64,000 nucleotides of DNA, from assembly GCA_020072565.1 (NCBI GenBank), contig JAIQGI010000033.1, positions 1-64,000 of the forward strand, written 5' to 3'. Positions 42,772-53,867 of the stretch are shown piece by piece (the first letter of the stretch is position 1; every line of letters begins with the position of its first letter). The notes beneath the pieces are model-generated. The model was not told the DNA's origin. It saw only the letters and a program-made list of their open reading frames with translations, and made no database searches. The translations under genes were made by a program, and so were the position numbers. The stretch is from Terriglobia bacterium. GTDB lineage: Bacteria > Acidobacteriota > UBA6911.

Positions 42772-43320
42772 TTACGAACGAATGCCGATTCGGGCCAGAT
42801 TGCGCTGCACCCCTCTCAAGCCGTGATACAGCCGAGACTTGGCAGTCGATAGGGGGCAGTCCATGACCCGGGCAACCTCCTCGAGATTGAGCCCCACATA
42901 TTCCTTCAAAATGATGGCGGAACGGTGCTCCTCGCTGAGTCCCATTAATGCCTTCCGAATCAGATCGCGGGTTTCGACGCTATCGCGCGGCTCATATCCC
43001 GCCGTCATCGACAGAGTGAGATCCCTTTCACCGTTCGCGCCACCCTGCAGCGGTTCGTCCAACGCCACGTCGGAGGACCGCCTGCGCCAGCGCGATCGGC
43101 AATGGTTAAGGGTGATGCGGTACAGCCAGGTGGGGAAACTGTCCGGATCGCGCAGGCTCTTGGCCGACTTGAAGACGGAGAGAAAGGTTTCCTGAACGAC
43201 ATCCTGCGCGTCTTCCCGGTTGCCCAGATAGCGCCACGCAAAATTGAAAACCTTGGTCTCCCACTGCCTGACAAGCTCGGTGAACGCCTGTTCATCACCT
43301 TCCAAAAATCGTCGGATCAC
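42772..43320 (-). CDS. ECF-family RNA polymerase sigma factor
   Basis: 182 residues from a GTG at 43320. Region 2 is QAFTELVRQWETKVFNFAWRY followed by DAQDVVQETFLSVFKSAKSL. Region 4 is LSEEHRSAIILKEYVGLNLEEVARVMDCPLSTAKSRLYHG, with the usual helix-turn-helix. It resembles RpoE-type factors controlled by zinc-finger anti-sigma factors. It is the first gene of a same-strand run that leads through the anti-sigma factor and an unknown exported protein into gspE-gspD. The 240 bases upstream hold no recognised gene; an ECF-type self-regulated promoter there could not be confirmed by eye. Confidence 0.92.
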   Translation of the reverse strand: MIRRFLEGDEQAFTELVRQWETKVFNFAWRYLGNREDAQDVVQETFLSVFKSAKSLRDPDSFPTWLYRITLNHCRSRWRRRSSDVALDEPLQGGANGERDLTLSMTAGYEPRDSVETRDLIRKALMGLSEEHRSAIILKEYVGLNLEEVARVMDCPLSTAKSRLYHGLRGVQRNLARIGIRS

Positions 43321-43560
43321 CTGGTCTGCCTCATGCCCCTAAGGATCTCCGCTGCAGGCCGACATGATAGGGACGCCGATGGCGGCCAAAAAGTCTAAGC
43401 GAAATCATGAAAGAGGGGGAAAACAGGGCACGTTCCGACTCTCCTCGCGGATCCCGGGATTTTAGGGTGTCCCCCCTGGAGATTCGGGAGGCCCACTTTT
43501 TATGGGACTTACACAGCAATAGTCGGAAAATCAGGATGTCCCCTTCTTGCGCCTTTCTCA

Positions 43561-45039
<1,479 letters not shown>

Positions 45040-45150
45040 TCAGGGATGTTGGGATACCGAGGCAACGAACCAAACCGCGCAGACCTCTAAGACCTCAAAG
45101 CACCTTGTTCATTGAGGTCTCTTGGGCCTTTGTGGTTCAATTGGTGCGAT

Positions 45151-47820
45151 TCATTTTCCGTGACATTTTTTAAACTTCTTTCCGCTGCCGCAGGGGCAGG
45201 GGTCGTTGCGTCCGACTTTGGCGACATCGCGCTTGCGCTGAGCAACGGACCCGTCGCCACCCGAACCATAGACGAGGCTCTGTTCGCGCGCCTGTCTGCG
45301 GCGCATTTCTTCCTGCTGTCGTGCCCGTTCCTGCTGCTCTTCAATACTGATGGGCTCGAACAGGAAGAGGTAGCGGATCGTCTCTTCCTCCCGCCGGGCG
45401 TTGAGAGCTTCGAACATCTCGAAGCTCTCCTTTTTGTACTCAATGAGAGGATCCCGCTGACCGTAGCCGCGCAGGCCGATGCCCTCTTTCAGATGGTCGA
45501 GGGCCAGCAGGTGGTCCTTCCATTGCACGTCGAGCACCTGGAGCATGATCATGCGTTCCTGGTAGCGCATGAACTCCGGGCCGACTCGCTTCTCCTTGTC
45601 CTCGTAAATGCGCTTTATGGTGTCGCTGAGTTTCTCTGACAGCTCCTGGTAGGTCGCCTCCTTGACGTCAAAACCAAGAGCCGTGATGTCGGTACCGAAC
45701 TGATTTCCAACGCTGATGCGCAGGCCCTCCAGATCCCACTCGCCGGGATGCTTGTCGCGGGGGGCATACTTGTCGATCAACTCGATCAGGATGTCCTCCG
45801 CCAGATTCATGATGTATTCCTTCTGGTCGACACCCTCGAGCAGATCGCGGCGGATGGCGTAGATGGCCTCGCGCTGCTTGTTCATCACATCGTCATATTC
45901 CAGCAGGTGTTTGCGGATTTCGAAGTTGCGTGCCTCCACCTGCTTCTGTGCCCGCTCGATTTGACGGGTAATAAGCCTGCTCTCGATCGGAACGCCCTCC
46001 TCCATTCCGAGCGACTGCATGATGCCCGAGATGCGATCACTGGCGAAGATGCGCATGAGATCGTCTTCCAACGAGAGATAGAAGCGCGAGGAGCCGGGAT
46101 CACCCTGGCGCCCTGCGCGCCCGCGCAACTGGTTGTCGATACGCCGGGCCTCGTGGCGTTCTGTGCCCAGGATATGCAATCCGCCAAGCCCGACGACGTC
46201 GTCATGCTCTCTTTGGCAGACGGACTGCCAATGGTCGCGGATGCGGTCATACTCCTGTTTGGCAACGGTCTCCGGAGCCAGGTTCTTCTCGCGCAGGCTC
46301 TGCACGGTGAGGAAGTCGGGATGGCCGCCCAACAGAATGTCGGTGCCCCGCCCGGCCATGTTAGTCGCGATGGTCACAGATTTCTTCCTGCCCGCCTGGG
46401 CTACAATTTCCGCCTCTTTGGCATGGTACTTGGCGTTCAGGACGACATGGGGAACACCGCTGCGCTTCAGCAGCGTGCTGAGCTTCTCCGACTTCTCGAT
46501 CGAGACGGTGCCCACGAGGACCGGCCTGCCCACCTCATGCAGCTCCTTGATCTCCTCAACGACGGCGTTGTATTTTTCCCGTTCGGTGCGGTAGATGATG
46601 TCCTGATGCTCGGTTCGGACTAGAGTCTTGTTGGGCGGAATCACGTTGACTTCCAGCTTGTATATTTTGAAGAACTCCTCCGCCTCGGTTTCCGCAGTTC
46701 CGGTCATGCCGGCAAGCTTCTTGTACATACGGAAATAATTCTGAAAAGTAACGGTCGCGAGGGTCTGGTTCTCGCGTTCGATCTTCACATTCTCCTTGGC
46801 TTCCAAGGCCTGATGGAGACCGTCGCTGTAACGGCGTCCGGGCATCAGACGGCCGGTGAACTCGTCGACGATCACCACCTCGGCATCCTTGACCATGTAG
46901 TCCACATCCCTCTTGAAGAGCAGATGGGCCTTCAGTGCCTGGTAGATGTGGTGGACCCAGTCCATGTTCTGGGGCTCAAACAGATTACCGACTGCAAGGA
47001 GCTTTTCGGCCTTTTCGACCCCCTCCTCGGTCAGGTTCACGGTCCGCGCTTTTTCATCCACCTGATAGTCGACGTCACGACGGAGCCTGGGAACGATGCG
47101 ATCGATCTTGTAGTACTTGTCCGTTGATTCTTCGGCCGGTCCCGAGATGATTAGAGGAGTTCGCGCCTCATCGATCAGGATTGAGTCCACCTCGTCCACG
47201 ATCGCGTAGTTGAATCCCCTTTGTACACAATCGGCCAGGTCGTACTTCATGTTGTCGCGGAGGTAGTCGAAGCCGAACTCGTTGTTCGTGCCGTAGGTGA
47301 TGTCGGCGCCATAGGCAACTTTGCGCTCTTCGTCGGTCAGAGGATGCTGGATGCAGCCGACCGTCAACCCCATGATCCGGTAAACCTTACCCATCCACTC
47401 GCTGTCGCGCCCTGCCAGGTAATCATTGACGGTGACGATGTGGACGCCCTTCCCTTCCAGTGCGTTGAGGTACGCGGGGAGGGTAGCGACCAGGGTCTTT
47501 CCTTCCCCCGTCTTCATCTCGGAGATCTTTCCCTGGTGCAGAACCATGCCGCCGACGAGCTGCACGTCGAAGTGACGCATGTTGAGGGTGCGCCTGCCCG
47601 CCTCCCTGACGGCCGCAAACGCCTCAGGCAAAATGTCGTCCAACGACTCTCCGTCCGCAAGTCGCTGGCGGAATCTGGGCGTCAGCTCCGCCAGTTGCAG
47701 ATCCGAAAGGCGCTGCATTTCCGGTTCCAGCTCATTGATGCTCTGGACCGACGGCGCCAGCTTTTTCAGATCGCGCTCGTTTTTGCTGCCGACGATCTTG
47801 GTGAGAATCGTGTTGAACAT
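45151..47820 (-). CDS. secA: Preprotein translocase ATPase SecA
   Basis: 889 residues. SecA drives secretory proteins through the SecYEG channel. The DEAD motor has the P-loop [10 protein letters not shown] (103-112) and [19 protein letters not shown], and the second nucleotide-binding fold has [15 protein letters not shown] and [21 protein letters not shown]. The preprotein-crosslinking and scaffold regions follow in the usual order. The C-terminal zinc site [15 protein letters not shown], which contacts SecB or the ribosome in other bacteria, is intact. ATG at 47820 with a GGAG upstream. Confidence 0.98.
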   Translation of the reverse strand: MFNTILTKIVGSKNERDLKKLAPSVQSINELEPEMQRLSDLQLAELTPRFRQRLADGESLDDILPEAFAAVREAGRRTLNMRHFDVQLVGGMVLHQGKISEMKTGEGKTLVATLPAYLNALEGKGVHIVTVNDYLAGRDSEWMGKVYRIMGLTVGCIQHPLTDEERKVAYGADITYGTNNEFGFDYLRDNMKYDLADCVQRGFNYAIVDEVDSILIDEARTPLIISGPAEESTDKYYKIDRIVPRLRRDVDYQVDEKARTVNLTEEGVEKAEKLLAVGNLFEPQNMDWVHHIYQALKAHLLFKRDVDYMVKDAEVVIVDEFTGRLMPGRRYSDGLHQALEAKENVKIERENQTLATVTFQNYFRMYKKLAGMTGTAETEAEEFFKIYKLEVNVIPPNKTLVRTEHQDIIYRTEREKYNAVVEEIKELHEVGRPVLVGTVSIEKSEKLSTLLKRSGVPHVVLNAKYHAKEAEIVAQAGRKKSVTIATNMAGRGTDILLGGHPDFLTVQSLREKNLAPETVAKQEYDRIRDHWQSVCQREHDDVVGLGGLHILGTERHEARRIDNQLRGRAGRQGDPGSSRFYLSLEDDLMRIFASDRISGIMQSLGMEEGVPIESRLITRQIERAQKQVEARNFEIRKHLLEYDDVMNKQREAIYAIRRDLLEGVDQKEYIMNLAEDILIELIDKYAPRDKHPGEWDLEGLRISVGNQFGTDITALGFDVKEATYQELSEKLSDTIKRIYEDKEKRVGPEFMRYQERMIMLQVLDVQWKDHLLALDHLKEGIGLRGYGQRDPLIEYKKESFEMFEALNARREEETIRYLFLFEPISIEEQQERARQQEEMRRRQAREQSLVYGSGGDGSVAQRKRDVAKVGRNDPCPCGSGKKFKKCHGK

Positions 47821-47853
47821 GCAGGGAGATCTCCGGACGGGTATAAGCGATGT

Positions 47854-47882
47854 AATGTAACAGATAGACCTATCCCAGTCAA
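47854..47882 (-). promoter_or_regulatory. Probable sigma70 promoter of secA
   Basis: On the minus strand TTGACT (47877-47882), a 17-base spacer and TACATT (47854-47859). The start of transcription would fall about 25 bases before the secA ATG. Confidence 0.6.
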
Positions 47883-48046
47883 CGAGTTACGGAAGAGAAA
47901 AGCGCGTTCCCGGCTCGACTTATGCAGACTCCGGGAGGCTCGGATAGCGGCGACGAAAGCCCTCCCGCATCGAAGGGAAAGTGCGGCATTGCATAGAGGG
48001 AACGGAATGCTTGATCGCGGCCAGGATTCTTGGGATGCGGCCGGCT

Positions 48047-48958
48047 TCAGGGCAAGCTGCCGCGGAAGTTCGAAGATGGCTGGAAATATTTCATCGGGTT
48101 AAGACACCGGTCATTTTGCCAAACCTCATAGTGGAGGTGCGGCCCTGTCGCCCTGCCGGTTTTGCCCACGGATCCAATGATGTCGTAACGGGAAACGTGC
48201 TGGCCCACCTGCACGTCCATCCGCATCAGGTGAGCATAACGCGTCGTCATCCCGAACTTGTGGTCGATTACGATAATGTTCCCGTAACCGGCACGCTGGC
48301 CGGCGAATATGACCGTTCCATCAGCCGGAGCGAAAACGCGGCTCCCCATGGGAGCTGATATATCCACCCCTGGATGACTTTCCGTCACGCTTGGATCGAA
48401 GGGGTCGTTCCGGCGACCCCAGCCGGCGGTCACGTATCCCTTGACCGGCTGAATATTGGGAAAGGCAGCCTCGAAGAGAACGCCATCGGTGATCTGATGA
48501 TCAAGGTTCAGGAACTTCTCTTCGAGAGTGACCAGTTTCTTGTCATAGGAGGGGATCGACTGCAGGGTGCCCGCGGAAACCGGCCGGGGCCGGGTCAGAG
48601 TATCCGCCGACATGCCGCCAACACCTCCGACAGCCTTGTCCGAATTATAGCCTGAAAAGACCATCAGTTTGTGAGCGAGATTCTCGAGGGAATCGATCTT
48701 CTCACCCAACTGGGCAGTTTGCACCTTGTACTCGTGGTTTTCGAACCGAAGAGCGTCGTTTTCCGAGAGGCGGTCCTCGTAATCGCCCACCTTGAGGATC
48801 ATCTGCCCGTACTGAAATGCCGCTCCGCCCACCGCGATAATGCCCACGAGCGCGAAAACGCCGAGAATCGCAAGCACCGAGTAAGGAAGCGAAAGGCGCC
48901 AGACCTTTCCATCCGCGTGGCCGGCCACGATGAAAGTATAAAGCCTCTTTTTGAACAT
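48047..48958 (-). CDS. M23-family murein endopeptidase-like membrane protein
   Basis: 303 residues. A membrane helix (LPYSVLAILGVFALVGIIAVGG) anchors it, followed by a coiled coil (about 55-100) and a LytM/M23 domain at 165-285. The zinc ligands are conserved: His195 and Asp199 in SHPGVDIS, and His276 in GPHLHYEVW, with catalytic His274. It should cleave peptidoglycan cross-links or, like other membrane-anchored coiled-coil M23 proteins, control amidases. An M23 gene just upstream of secA is common in several phyla. Terminal residues after YFQPS are not part of the fold. Confidence 0.9.
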   Translation of the reverse strand: MFKKRLYTFIVAGHADGKVWRLSLPYSVLAILGVFALVGIIAVGGAAFQYGQMILKVGDYEDRLSENDALRFENHEYKVQTAQLGEKIDSLENLAHKLMVFSGYNSDKAVGGVGGMSADTLTRPRPVSAGTLQSIPSYDKKLVTLEEKFLNLDHQITDGVLFEAAFPNIQPVKGYVTAGWGRRNDPFDPSVTESHPGVDISAPMGSRVFAPADGTVIFAGQRAGYGNIIVIDHKFGMTTRYAHLMRMDVQVGQHVSRYDIIGSVGKTGRATGPHLHYEVWQNDRCLNPMKYFQPSSNFRGSLP

Positions 48959-49300
48959 TTGGATCCCTTCTTCTCCAAAAGATCAAACTCCGGCGTCAGA
49001 GGACTGCCAGTAACTCAGCTTCCAGGTTGCTGGTTGATTGGGGCATTCTATTTACCACTTATCGGACTGTCAACCTTATTTCATGCAGAATTTTGAATGA
49101 AAAATTCAGAGGCCAAAATTGGGGGTACGAAGGCAACGGACGACGGAGTTCCTCGGATGTTATCCGGTCGCTCTCGAGAATGCTCCACGAGGTCATGCCT
49201 GTTCATTCAATGAATAATGGCGAGAGTCAACTGCGACCTTGGCGGAGTCGCCGGGCTGACGCACAGCTTCTCAAGCCAAACTCCGTTCTCCTGACTCTCA
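48959..49300. other. Intergenic region between the M23 gene and tmRNA
   Basis: These 340 bases separate divergent units. The M23 start has GAAGAAGGG upstream on the minus strand. The middle is AT-rich near 49060-49115 and may hold its promoter. No gene, repeat array or clear RNA structure is recognisable. Confidence 0.4.
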
Positions 49301-49330
49301 TTGACTTAGTCCGGAAAGAGCAAATATGAT
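49301..49330 (+). promoter_or_regulatory. Promoter of ssrA
   Basis: TTGACT (49301-49306), an 18-base spacer and TATGAT (49325-49330). The mature tmRNA begins 20 bases after the -10, leaving a short leader for RNase P to remove. Confidence 0.7.
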
Positions 49331-49350
49331 ATAAATATAGAGTTACTAAT

Positions 49351-49700
49351 GGGGGTGAACTGGATTCGACGGGGGTCAAAGAGGCTGCAGAGGCATGCCG
49401 AGTGCTCCGCGACTCGTAAAATCGTGGAAATAACTTAACTGCTGACACTCAGTTAGCACTGGCCGCTTAGGCGGTCACGTCTCGCCGATCCTGCCTGCGG
49501 GGTTGGATTGAGGCGCCGATCAGCAGGATAGGCGAGGATCCAGGCTCTGAGATCCGAGCCGAAACCCTACAGGGCTAGCGGCGTATCGACCTTGCCGATT
49601 CGATCGCTGCGTCCGCGAAACTCAACGAATACGGATACGCATGTAGGCTTTGCACGCTGAAGGCTCTCGGACGCGGGTTCGATTCCCGCCACCTCCACCA
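49351..49700 (+). ncRNA. ssrA: Transfer-messenger RNA (tmRNA)
   Basis: 350 bases. The ends form the tRNA-Ala-like domain: 5' GGGGGTG pairs with CACCTCC before ACCA, GGGGGTGAACTGGATTCGAC is the conserved 5' start, and GGTTCGATTCCCGCC is the T arm. The internal reading frame at 49426-49470 encodes GNNLTADTQLALAA followed by TAG. ALAA is the proteolysis signal. tmRNA rescues stalled ribosomes with SmpB and marks the unfinished protein. Pseudoknot-rich sequence fills 49480-49660. The first tag residue reads as Gly rather than the usual Ala; the resume codon is inferred from the frame of the ALAA end. Confidence 0.96.
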
Positions 49701-50000
49701 AAACTGCCGGTCTTAGATCTCCGACTCCCTGCCGGACCATGCGAGGAACTTACATACTACCGGTCGTCGGATCCTGGCCGGCCAGCCAAGATCTTCGACT
49801 TCTCAACGCAGCTCGCGGAGAACGCAGAGTAAGACAATTTGACAACACTTCAATCTTCTCTGATCTCCACGGCCCCTGCGTTGAGATATATCGAATGCGG
49901 CTATGCCCTGCCCTGTTCTCCGTGCCTGCTCGTGCCGTCATTCGCTGATGGACTCGCCCGGCCGGTGAGTGACATAATCGCCATCTAAGGCAAATAGACA
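49701..50000. other. Intergenic region after tmRNA
   Basis: A 300-base spacer without a recognisable gene. It contains a phrase of the type CGCAGCTCGCGGAGAACGCAGAG near 49803-49828 and a CCGG-rich stretch near 49740-49785. No clear terminator with a T-run follows ssrA. A weak AAGG lies before the next ATG. Confidence 0.4.
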
Positions 50001-51365
50001 ATGACGGATCTGAAGGCAGCCAGGATGTTGATTGCCGACGATCAGCCCGATGTGGTTGAAGCACTCCTCATGCTGCTCAAGAGTGAGGGCTACCACACGG
50101 AGACCGCTGCTTCGCCCGCCGCGATACTGCAGGCGCTCGAGGCGCGCGATTTCGACGTCCTGCTCATGGACCTGAACTATACCCGCGACACCACCTCCGG
50201 GCTCGAAGGTCTCGACCTCCTGTCGCGCATTCAGATTCTCGATGGAGGGCTCCCCATAGTAGTCATGACGGCCTGGGGCAGCGTTGAGCTGGCAGTGGAG
50301 GCGATGCGGCGCGGAGCGCGGGATTTCATCCAGAAACCCTGGGACAACTCGCGCCTCCTCACAATTCTGCGCACTCAAGTCGAGCTCGGGCAAGCGCTCC
50401 GAAAAGGCCAGCGTCTGGAGGCCGAGAACCGGCTGCTGCGAAGCGAGTCGCGCCCGAAGCTCATTGCCGGTTCTCAGATCATGAAACCGATTCTCGAGCT
50501 CATCACCCGGGTGGGGCCATCGGATGCCAACGTACTCATCACCGGCGAACATGGCACCGGCAAAGAAGTAGTGGCTCAGGCTCTGTACGCTGTTTCGCGG
50601 CGCTCCACCAAACCCATGGTCACCATCAACGCCGGTGGGCTCTCGGAGGGCGTTTTTGAGAGCGAGTTGTTCGGGCATGTGCGCGGCGCTTTCACTGATG
50701 CCAAGGCCGATCGCGTGGGCAGGTTCGAGCTCGCCGAGGGCGGCACTCTGTTCCTCGACGAGATCGCAAACGTGCCTCTCAACCTCCAGGCCAAGTTGCT
50801 GCGGGTTCTTGAACTTGGGGAGTATGAGAGAGTGGGATCCTCCAAGACACGGAAGGCGGACGTCAGAATCCTGAGTGCCACCAACACTGATTTGAGCGAG
50901 GAGGTTCGCGCCGGTCGCTTCCGGCAGGATCTGCTCTATCGCCTCAATACCATCGAGATCCATCTCCCTCCCCTGAGGGATCGAGGCCCCGACATCCTGC
51001 TCCTGGCAGAGCATTTCCTCCGTCAGCATGCTGCCCGGTATCGGAAGGCCCTGACCGGTTTCGACAACCCGGCTCGGGAGATGATCCGAACCCATAGCTG
51101 GCCGGGCAACGTGCGCGAACTGGACCATGTTGTGGAGCGGGGCGTGCTCATGGCGGAAGGGGAGATCGTGAAATCCCAACACCTCTGGCTCAATACTGAA
51201 CACCAGAGCGGCACACGGATAGAGGACATGAGCCTGGAGGACGTCGAGTGCTTCTTGATCCGAAAAGCTCTGGCACGCTTCGAAGGAAATGTAAGCCGCG
51301 CAGCGGAGGCCTTGGGATTGAGCCGCAGCGCGCTCTATCGCCGGCTGCAGCGTTACGGGATCTAG
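50001..51365 (+). CDS. NtrC-family response regulator with variant GAFTDA motif
   Basis: 454 residues: receiver domain (phospho-acceptor Asp57 in LLMDLNY), AAA+ domain and Fis-type helix-turn-helix (VSRAAEALGLSRSALYRRLQR). The P-loop is GEHGTGKE (182-189) and Walker B is LFLDEI (about 250-255). The loop that contacts sigma54 reads GAFTDA (229-234) instead of GAFTGA. It should act as an activator of sigma54 promoters when phosphorylated, subject to that change. The kinase gene begins 10 bases downstream. It resembles the NtrX/AlgB-type regulators. The signal is unknown. Confidence 0.92.
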   Translation: MTDLKAARMLIADDQPDVVEALLMLLKSEGYHTETAASPAAILQALEARDFDVLLMDLNYTRDTTSGLEGLDLLSRIQILDGGLPIVVMTAWGSVELAVEAMRRGARDFIQKPWDNSRLLTILRTQVELGQALRKGQRLEAENRLLRSESRPKLIAGSQIMKPILELITRVGPSDANVLITGEHGTGKEVVAQALYAVSRRSTKPMVTINAGGLSEGVFESELFGHVRGAFTDAKADRVGRFELAEGGTLFLDEIANVPLNLQAKLLRVLELGEYERVGSSKTRKADVRILSATNTDLSEEVRAGRFRQDLLYRLNTIEIHLPPLRDRGPDILLLAEHFLRQHAARYRKALTGFDNPAREMIRTHSWPGNVRELDHVVERGVLMAEGEIVKSQHLWLNTEHQSGTRIEDMSLEDVECFLIRKALARFEGNVSRAAEALGLSRSALYRRLQRYGI

Positions 51366-51375
51366 GTGAAAAACG

Positions 51376-52815
51376 ATGTCAGCGTCTCCGTCGTTGAAGG
51401 AACCTCTCGAGCCTCCGGCTGGGAATGACGCCGGCGGCGGCTTCCTCGCCAGGCGTCACGCCGCCCGGAAGGCGTCCATGCTCCGGCGCCGGGGAATACA
51501 ATTGAGTCACGACTCCCAAATCGTGATCCTGGCACTGGTGGCCGGCTTTCCTGCTGCGCTGGCGGCCATGTTGCTGCTCTGGCTGGGTGACCATACCCCG
51601 AAGGTCGATTGGACCCTCACCGTCGTTATCCTGGGATCCTGGCTCGGATTCTCCTTTGCCCTGCGCAGCCGGGTCGTTCGTCCGCTGCAGACAATCTCCA
51701 ATCTGCTGGCAGCTCTGAGGGAAGGAGATTTCTCGATCCGCGCCCGTGGATACGATCGCGCCGACACTCTCGGTGACGTGATGGCCGAGATCAACGCGCT
51801 CGGCGCCACTCTCCAGGAGCAGCGCCTCGGCGCCGTCGAGGCCACCGCCCTTCTGGGAAAGGTCGTGGAGGAAATCGATGTAGCCCTGTTCGCTTTCGAC
51901 GGCGACCGGATCCTGAGGCTGGTCAATCGTGCCGGCGAGCGGCTTCTCGCACAGCCATCGGACCGCCTGGTCGGACAGGGCGCCGCGGAGCTGGGGCTGG
52001 CGGATTGCCTGGACGCCGAGGACTCGAGGCTGCTCGAGGTTTCCTTCCCTGGAGGCAGCGGGCGCTGGGAGTTACGGCGCACCACTTTCCGACAGGATGG
52101 GCTGCCACACCAGCTGCTGGTCCTGTCGGACTTGACCCGTGCCCTGCGTGAAGAGGAACGGCAGGTTTGGAAACGACTCATCCGGGTTCTTGGTCACGAA
52201 CTCAACAACTCGCTCGCGCCCATCCGTTCCATCGCGGCCAGCCTCGACCGACTGCTGTCACGCGATCCTCGCCCCGATGACTGGAAGGAGGACATGCACC
52301 GGGGATTGGCCATCATCGGCAACCGCGGCGAAGCTCTCAGCCGGTTCATGGACGGCTATTCGCGGCTGTCCCACCTGCCGTCGCCTCAACGACGGCCGCT
52401 GGAAGTGCGCACCTGGGTCCGGCGCGTGGCCAGTCTGGAAACCAGGCTGGCAGTGTCGGTCCTTGAGGGTCCGGATATTGTCATTCAAGCCGACGGAGAT
52501 CAACTGGATCAGCTCCTCATCAACCTCCTGCGCAATGGCGTGGACGCAGCGCTGGTCACCGGCGGCGGCGTAAGTGTCGGGTGGACCACGACGGCGGCTC
52601 AACTCGAAGTCTGGGTGGAGGACGAAGGGCCCGGTCTCCCGAATACGGGAAATCTGTTCGTACCCTTCTTCACCACCAAACCGCACGGCTCGGGAATAGG
52701 CCTGGTTCTGAGTCGCCAGATCGCAGAGGCCCACGGCGGGGCGCTCAGCCTCGCGAACCGCAGTTCCGGGCAGGGGTGCAAGGCACTCCTCCGCCTCCCC
52801 CGCGAGCAGGCTTGA
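51376..52815 (+). CDS. Membrane histidine kinase, NtrY-like
   Basis: 479 residues. Two membrane helices (about 48-70 and 80-97) are separated by a very short periplasmic loop, so sensing is probably in or near the membrane. A HAMP region (about 98-150) and a PAS-like domain (about 160-255) follow. The H-box is VLGHELNNSLAPI with His274, and the ATPase domain has NLLRNGVDA, EDEGPGLP and GSGIGLVLSRQIAEAHGG (N, G1, G2 boxes). It is the evident partner of the regulator upstream. The first 45 residues are basic and Pro-rich. Confidence 0.92.
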   Translation: MSASPSLKEPLEPPAGNDAGGGFLARRHAARKASMLRRRGIQLSHDSQIVILALVAGFPAALAAMLLLWLGDHTPKVDWTLTVVILGSWLGFSFALRSRVVRPLQTISNLLAALREGDFSIRARGYDRADTLGDVMAEINALGATLQEQRLGAVEATALLGKVVEEIDVALFAFDGDRILRLVNRAGERLLAQPSDRLVGQGAAELGLADCLDAEDSRLLEVSFPGGSGRWELRRTTFRQDGLPHQLLVLSDLTRALREEERQVWKRLIRVLGHELNNSLAPIRSIAASLDRLLSRDPRPDDWKEDMHRGLAIIGNRGEALSRFMDGYSRLSHLPSPQRRPLEVRTWVRRVASLETRLAVSVLEGPDIVIQADGDQLDQLLINLLRNGVDAALVTGGGVSVGWTTTAAQLEVWVEDEGPGLPNTGNLFVPFFTTKPHGSGIGLVLSRQIAEAHGGALSLANRSSGQGCKALLRLPREQA

Positions 52816-52889
52816 TAGGAGACCGGCTTCGGCAACCAAGAAATCCGCAAGCGATCCTTATGCGCGCATCTCGCGGTGTCGGGCTCTTC

Positions 52890-53867
52890 TCAAACTCGTG
52901 ATTGCAGAACTCGAAATACCCGTTCTTGAACCGTCTCGAGTGGGATGTTGCCCATACATGTGTGGGCGGCCCCAGGTTCTTCCTCGCAGGCGATACAACC
53001 GCGCGTGTTCCGCACGACGACCACCTGCTTCCCGATCGGGGCCCAGTTTCCAGACGAAGTGGGACCGAAGAGAACCACACACGCGGTCTGCAAACCAGCA
53101 GCCAGGTGCGCGATCCCTGAGTCGTTGCCGACATAGAGGCGGCAGTGCGACAGCACCCCGGCCAGTAAGGGCAAAGGGAGACTGGATGCCAGATACGTGC
53201 CCGGATTGCACGCGCCGGCCAGTTCACGGCCAATCCCAGTCTCGGCGGGGCCTTCTACGACCAGTGGGTCTCCCAGCGTGCCCAGCCACTGCGCCAGTCC
53301 CTGAAACCTCTGCAGCGGCCAGCGCTTCGCGGCACTTCCGGCGCCCGGGTGCAGTGCCAAAACAGGTTTCCTTCCCTGCCAACCCTGTTCCCGCAGCCAT
53401 TCCTCTCCCTGCACTCGAGCCGTCGCCTCGAGCCTGATTCCCGGCGGGACGATCTCCCGCGGTGGAGAGAACCATGGACGCAACGAATCCATGAACAGGC
53501 TCGCGACATGCGCCTCCTCACCGGCGGCCGGCCTCCAGGATGCCACGAGAACGCAGGGATGCAGCTGCGCAAACTGTTTCGTAAATCCTTCCGCGCCTGA
53601 CCCGGTCCAGGAAATGATCCGGTCGTAGGAACGCCAGAGCATCACGTCTTCGAGCGGTATGCTTTCGGAGCCGTGGAGCCGGTGCAGGGGAAGCGCGGAC
53701 AGGGATATGATCTGGTCGGCATAGCCGGTTGCCACCGCGCCGGCAAAGTCGATGTTGGCTGCGAGGGTGATGCGTGCGTGCTGGAACCGTTCGCGCAGCA
53801 CTTGGAGCGTGGGAAGCGAGAGTATGACGTCCCCCAGCGCTCCAGGATGCAGGATCAGTATCTTCAC
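52890..53867 (-). CDS. Family 9 glycosyltransferase (heptosyltransferase-like)
   Basis: 325 residues from a GTG at 53867. ILILHPGALGDVILSLPTLQ is the GT9 N-terminal signature. LALHPGAGSAAKRWPLQRF and YVGNDSGIAHLAAGLQTACVVLFGPTSSGNWAP form the ADP-heptose-binding half. Such enzymes add heptose to lipopolysaccharide inner core. The start codon shares one base with the mrp stop (TAGTG), so expression is coupled to mrp. A Cys pair near the C-terminus (CIACEE) is unusual but not linked to a known function. Confidence 0.88.
   Translation of the reverse strand: MKILILHPGALGDVILSLPTLQVLRERFQHARITLAANIDFAGAVATGYADQIISLSALPLHRLHGSESIPLEDVMLWRSYDRIISWTGSGAEGFTKQFAQLHPCVLVASWRPAAGEEAHVASLFMDSLRPWFSPPREIVPPGIRLEATARVQGEEWLREQGWQGRKPVLALHPGAGSAAKRWPLQRFQGLAQWLGTLGDPLVVEGPAETGIGRELAGACNPGTYLASSLPLPLLAGVLSHCRLYVGNDSGIAHLAAGLQTACVVLFGPTSSGNWAPIGKQVVVVRNTRGCIACEEEPGAAHTCMGNIPLETVQERVFRVLQSRV

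Noticed and set aside
49421-49440. Alternative tmRNA frame giving Val-Glu-Ile-Thr and stop
   Set aside because: It does not end in the ALAA degradation signal, which is present in the neighbouring frame.
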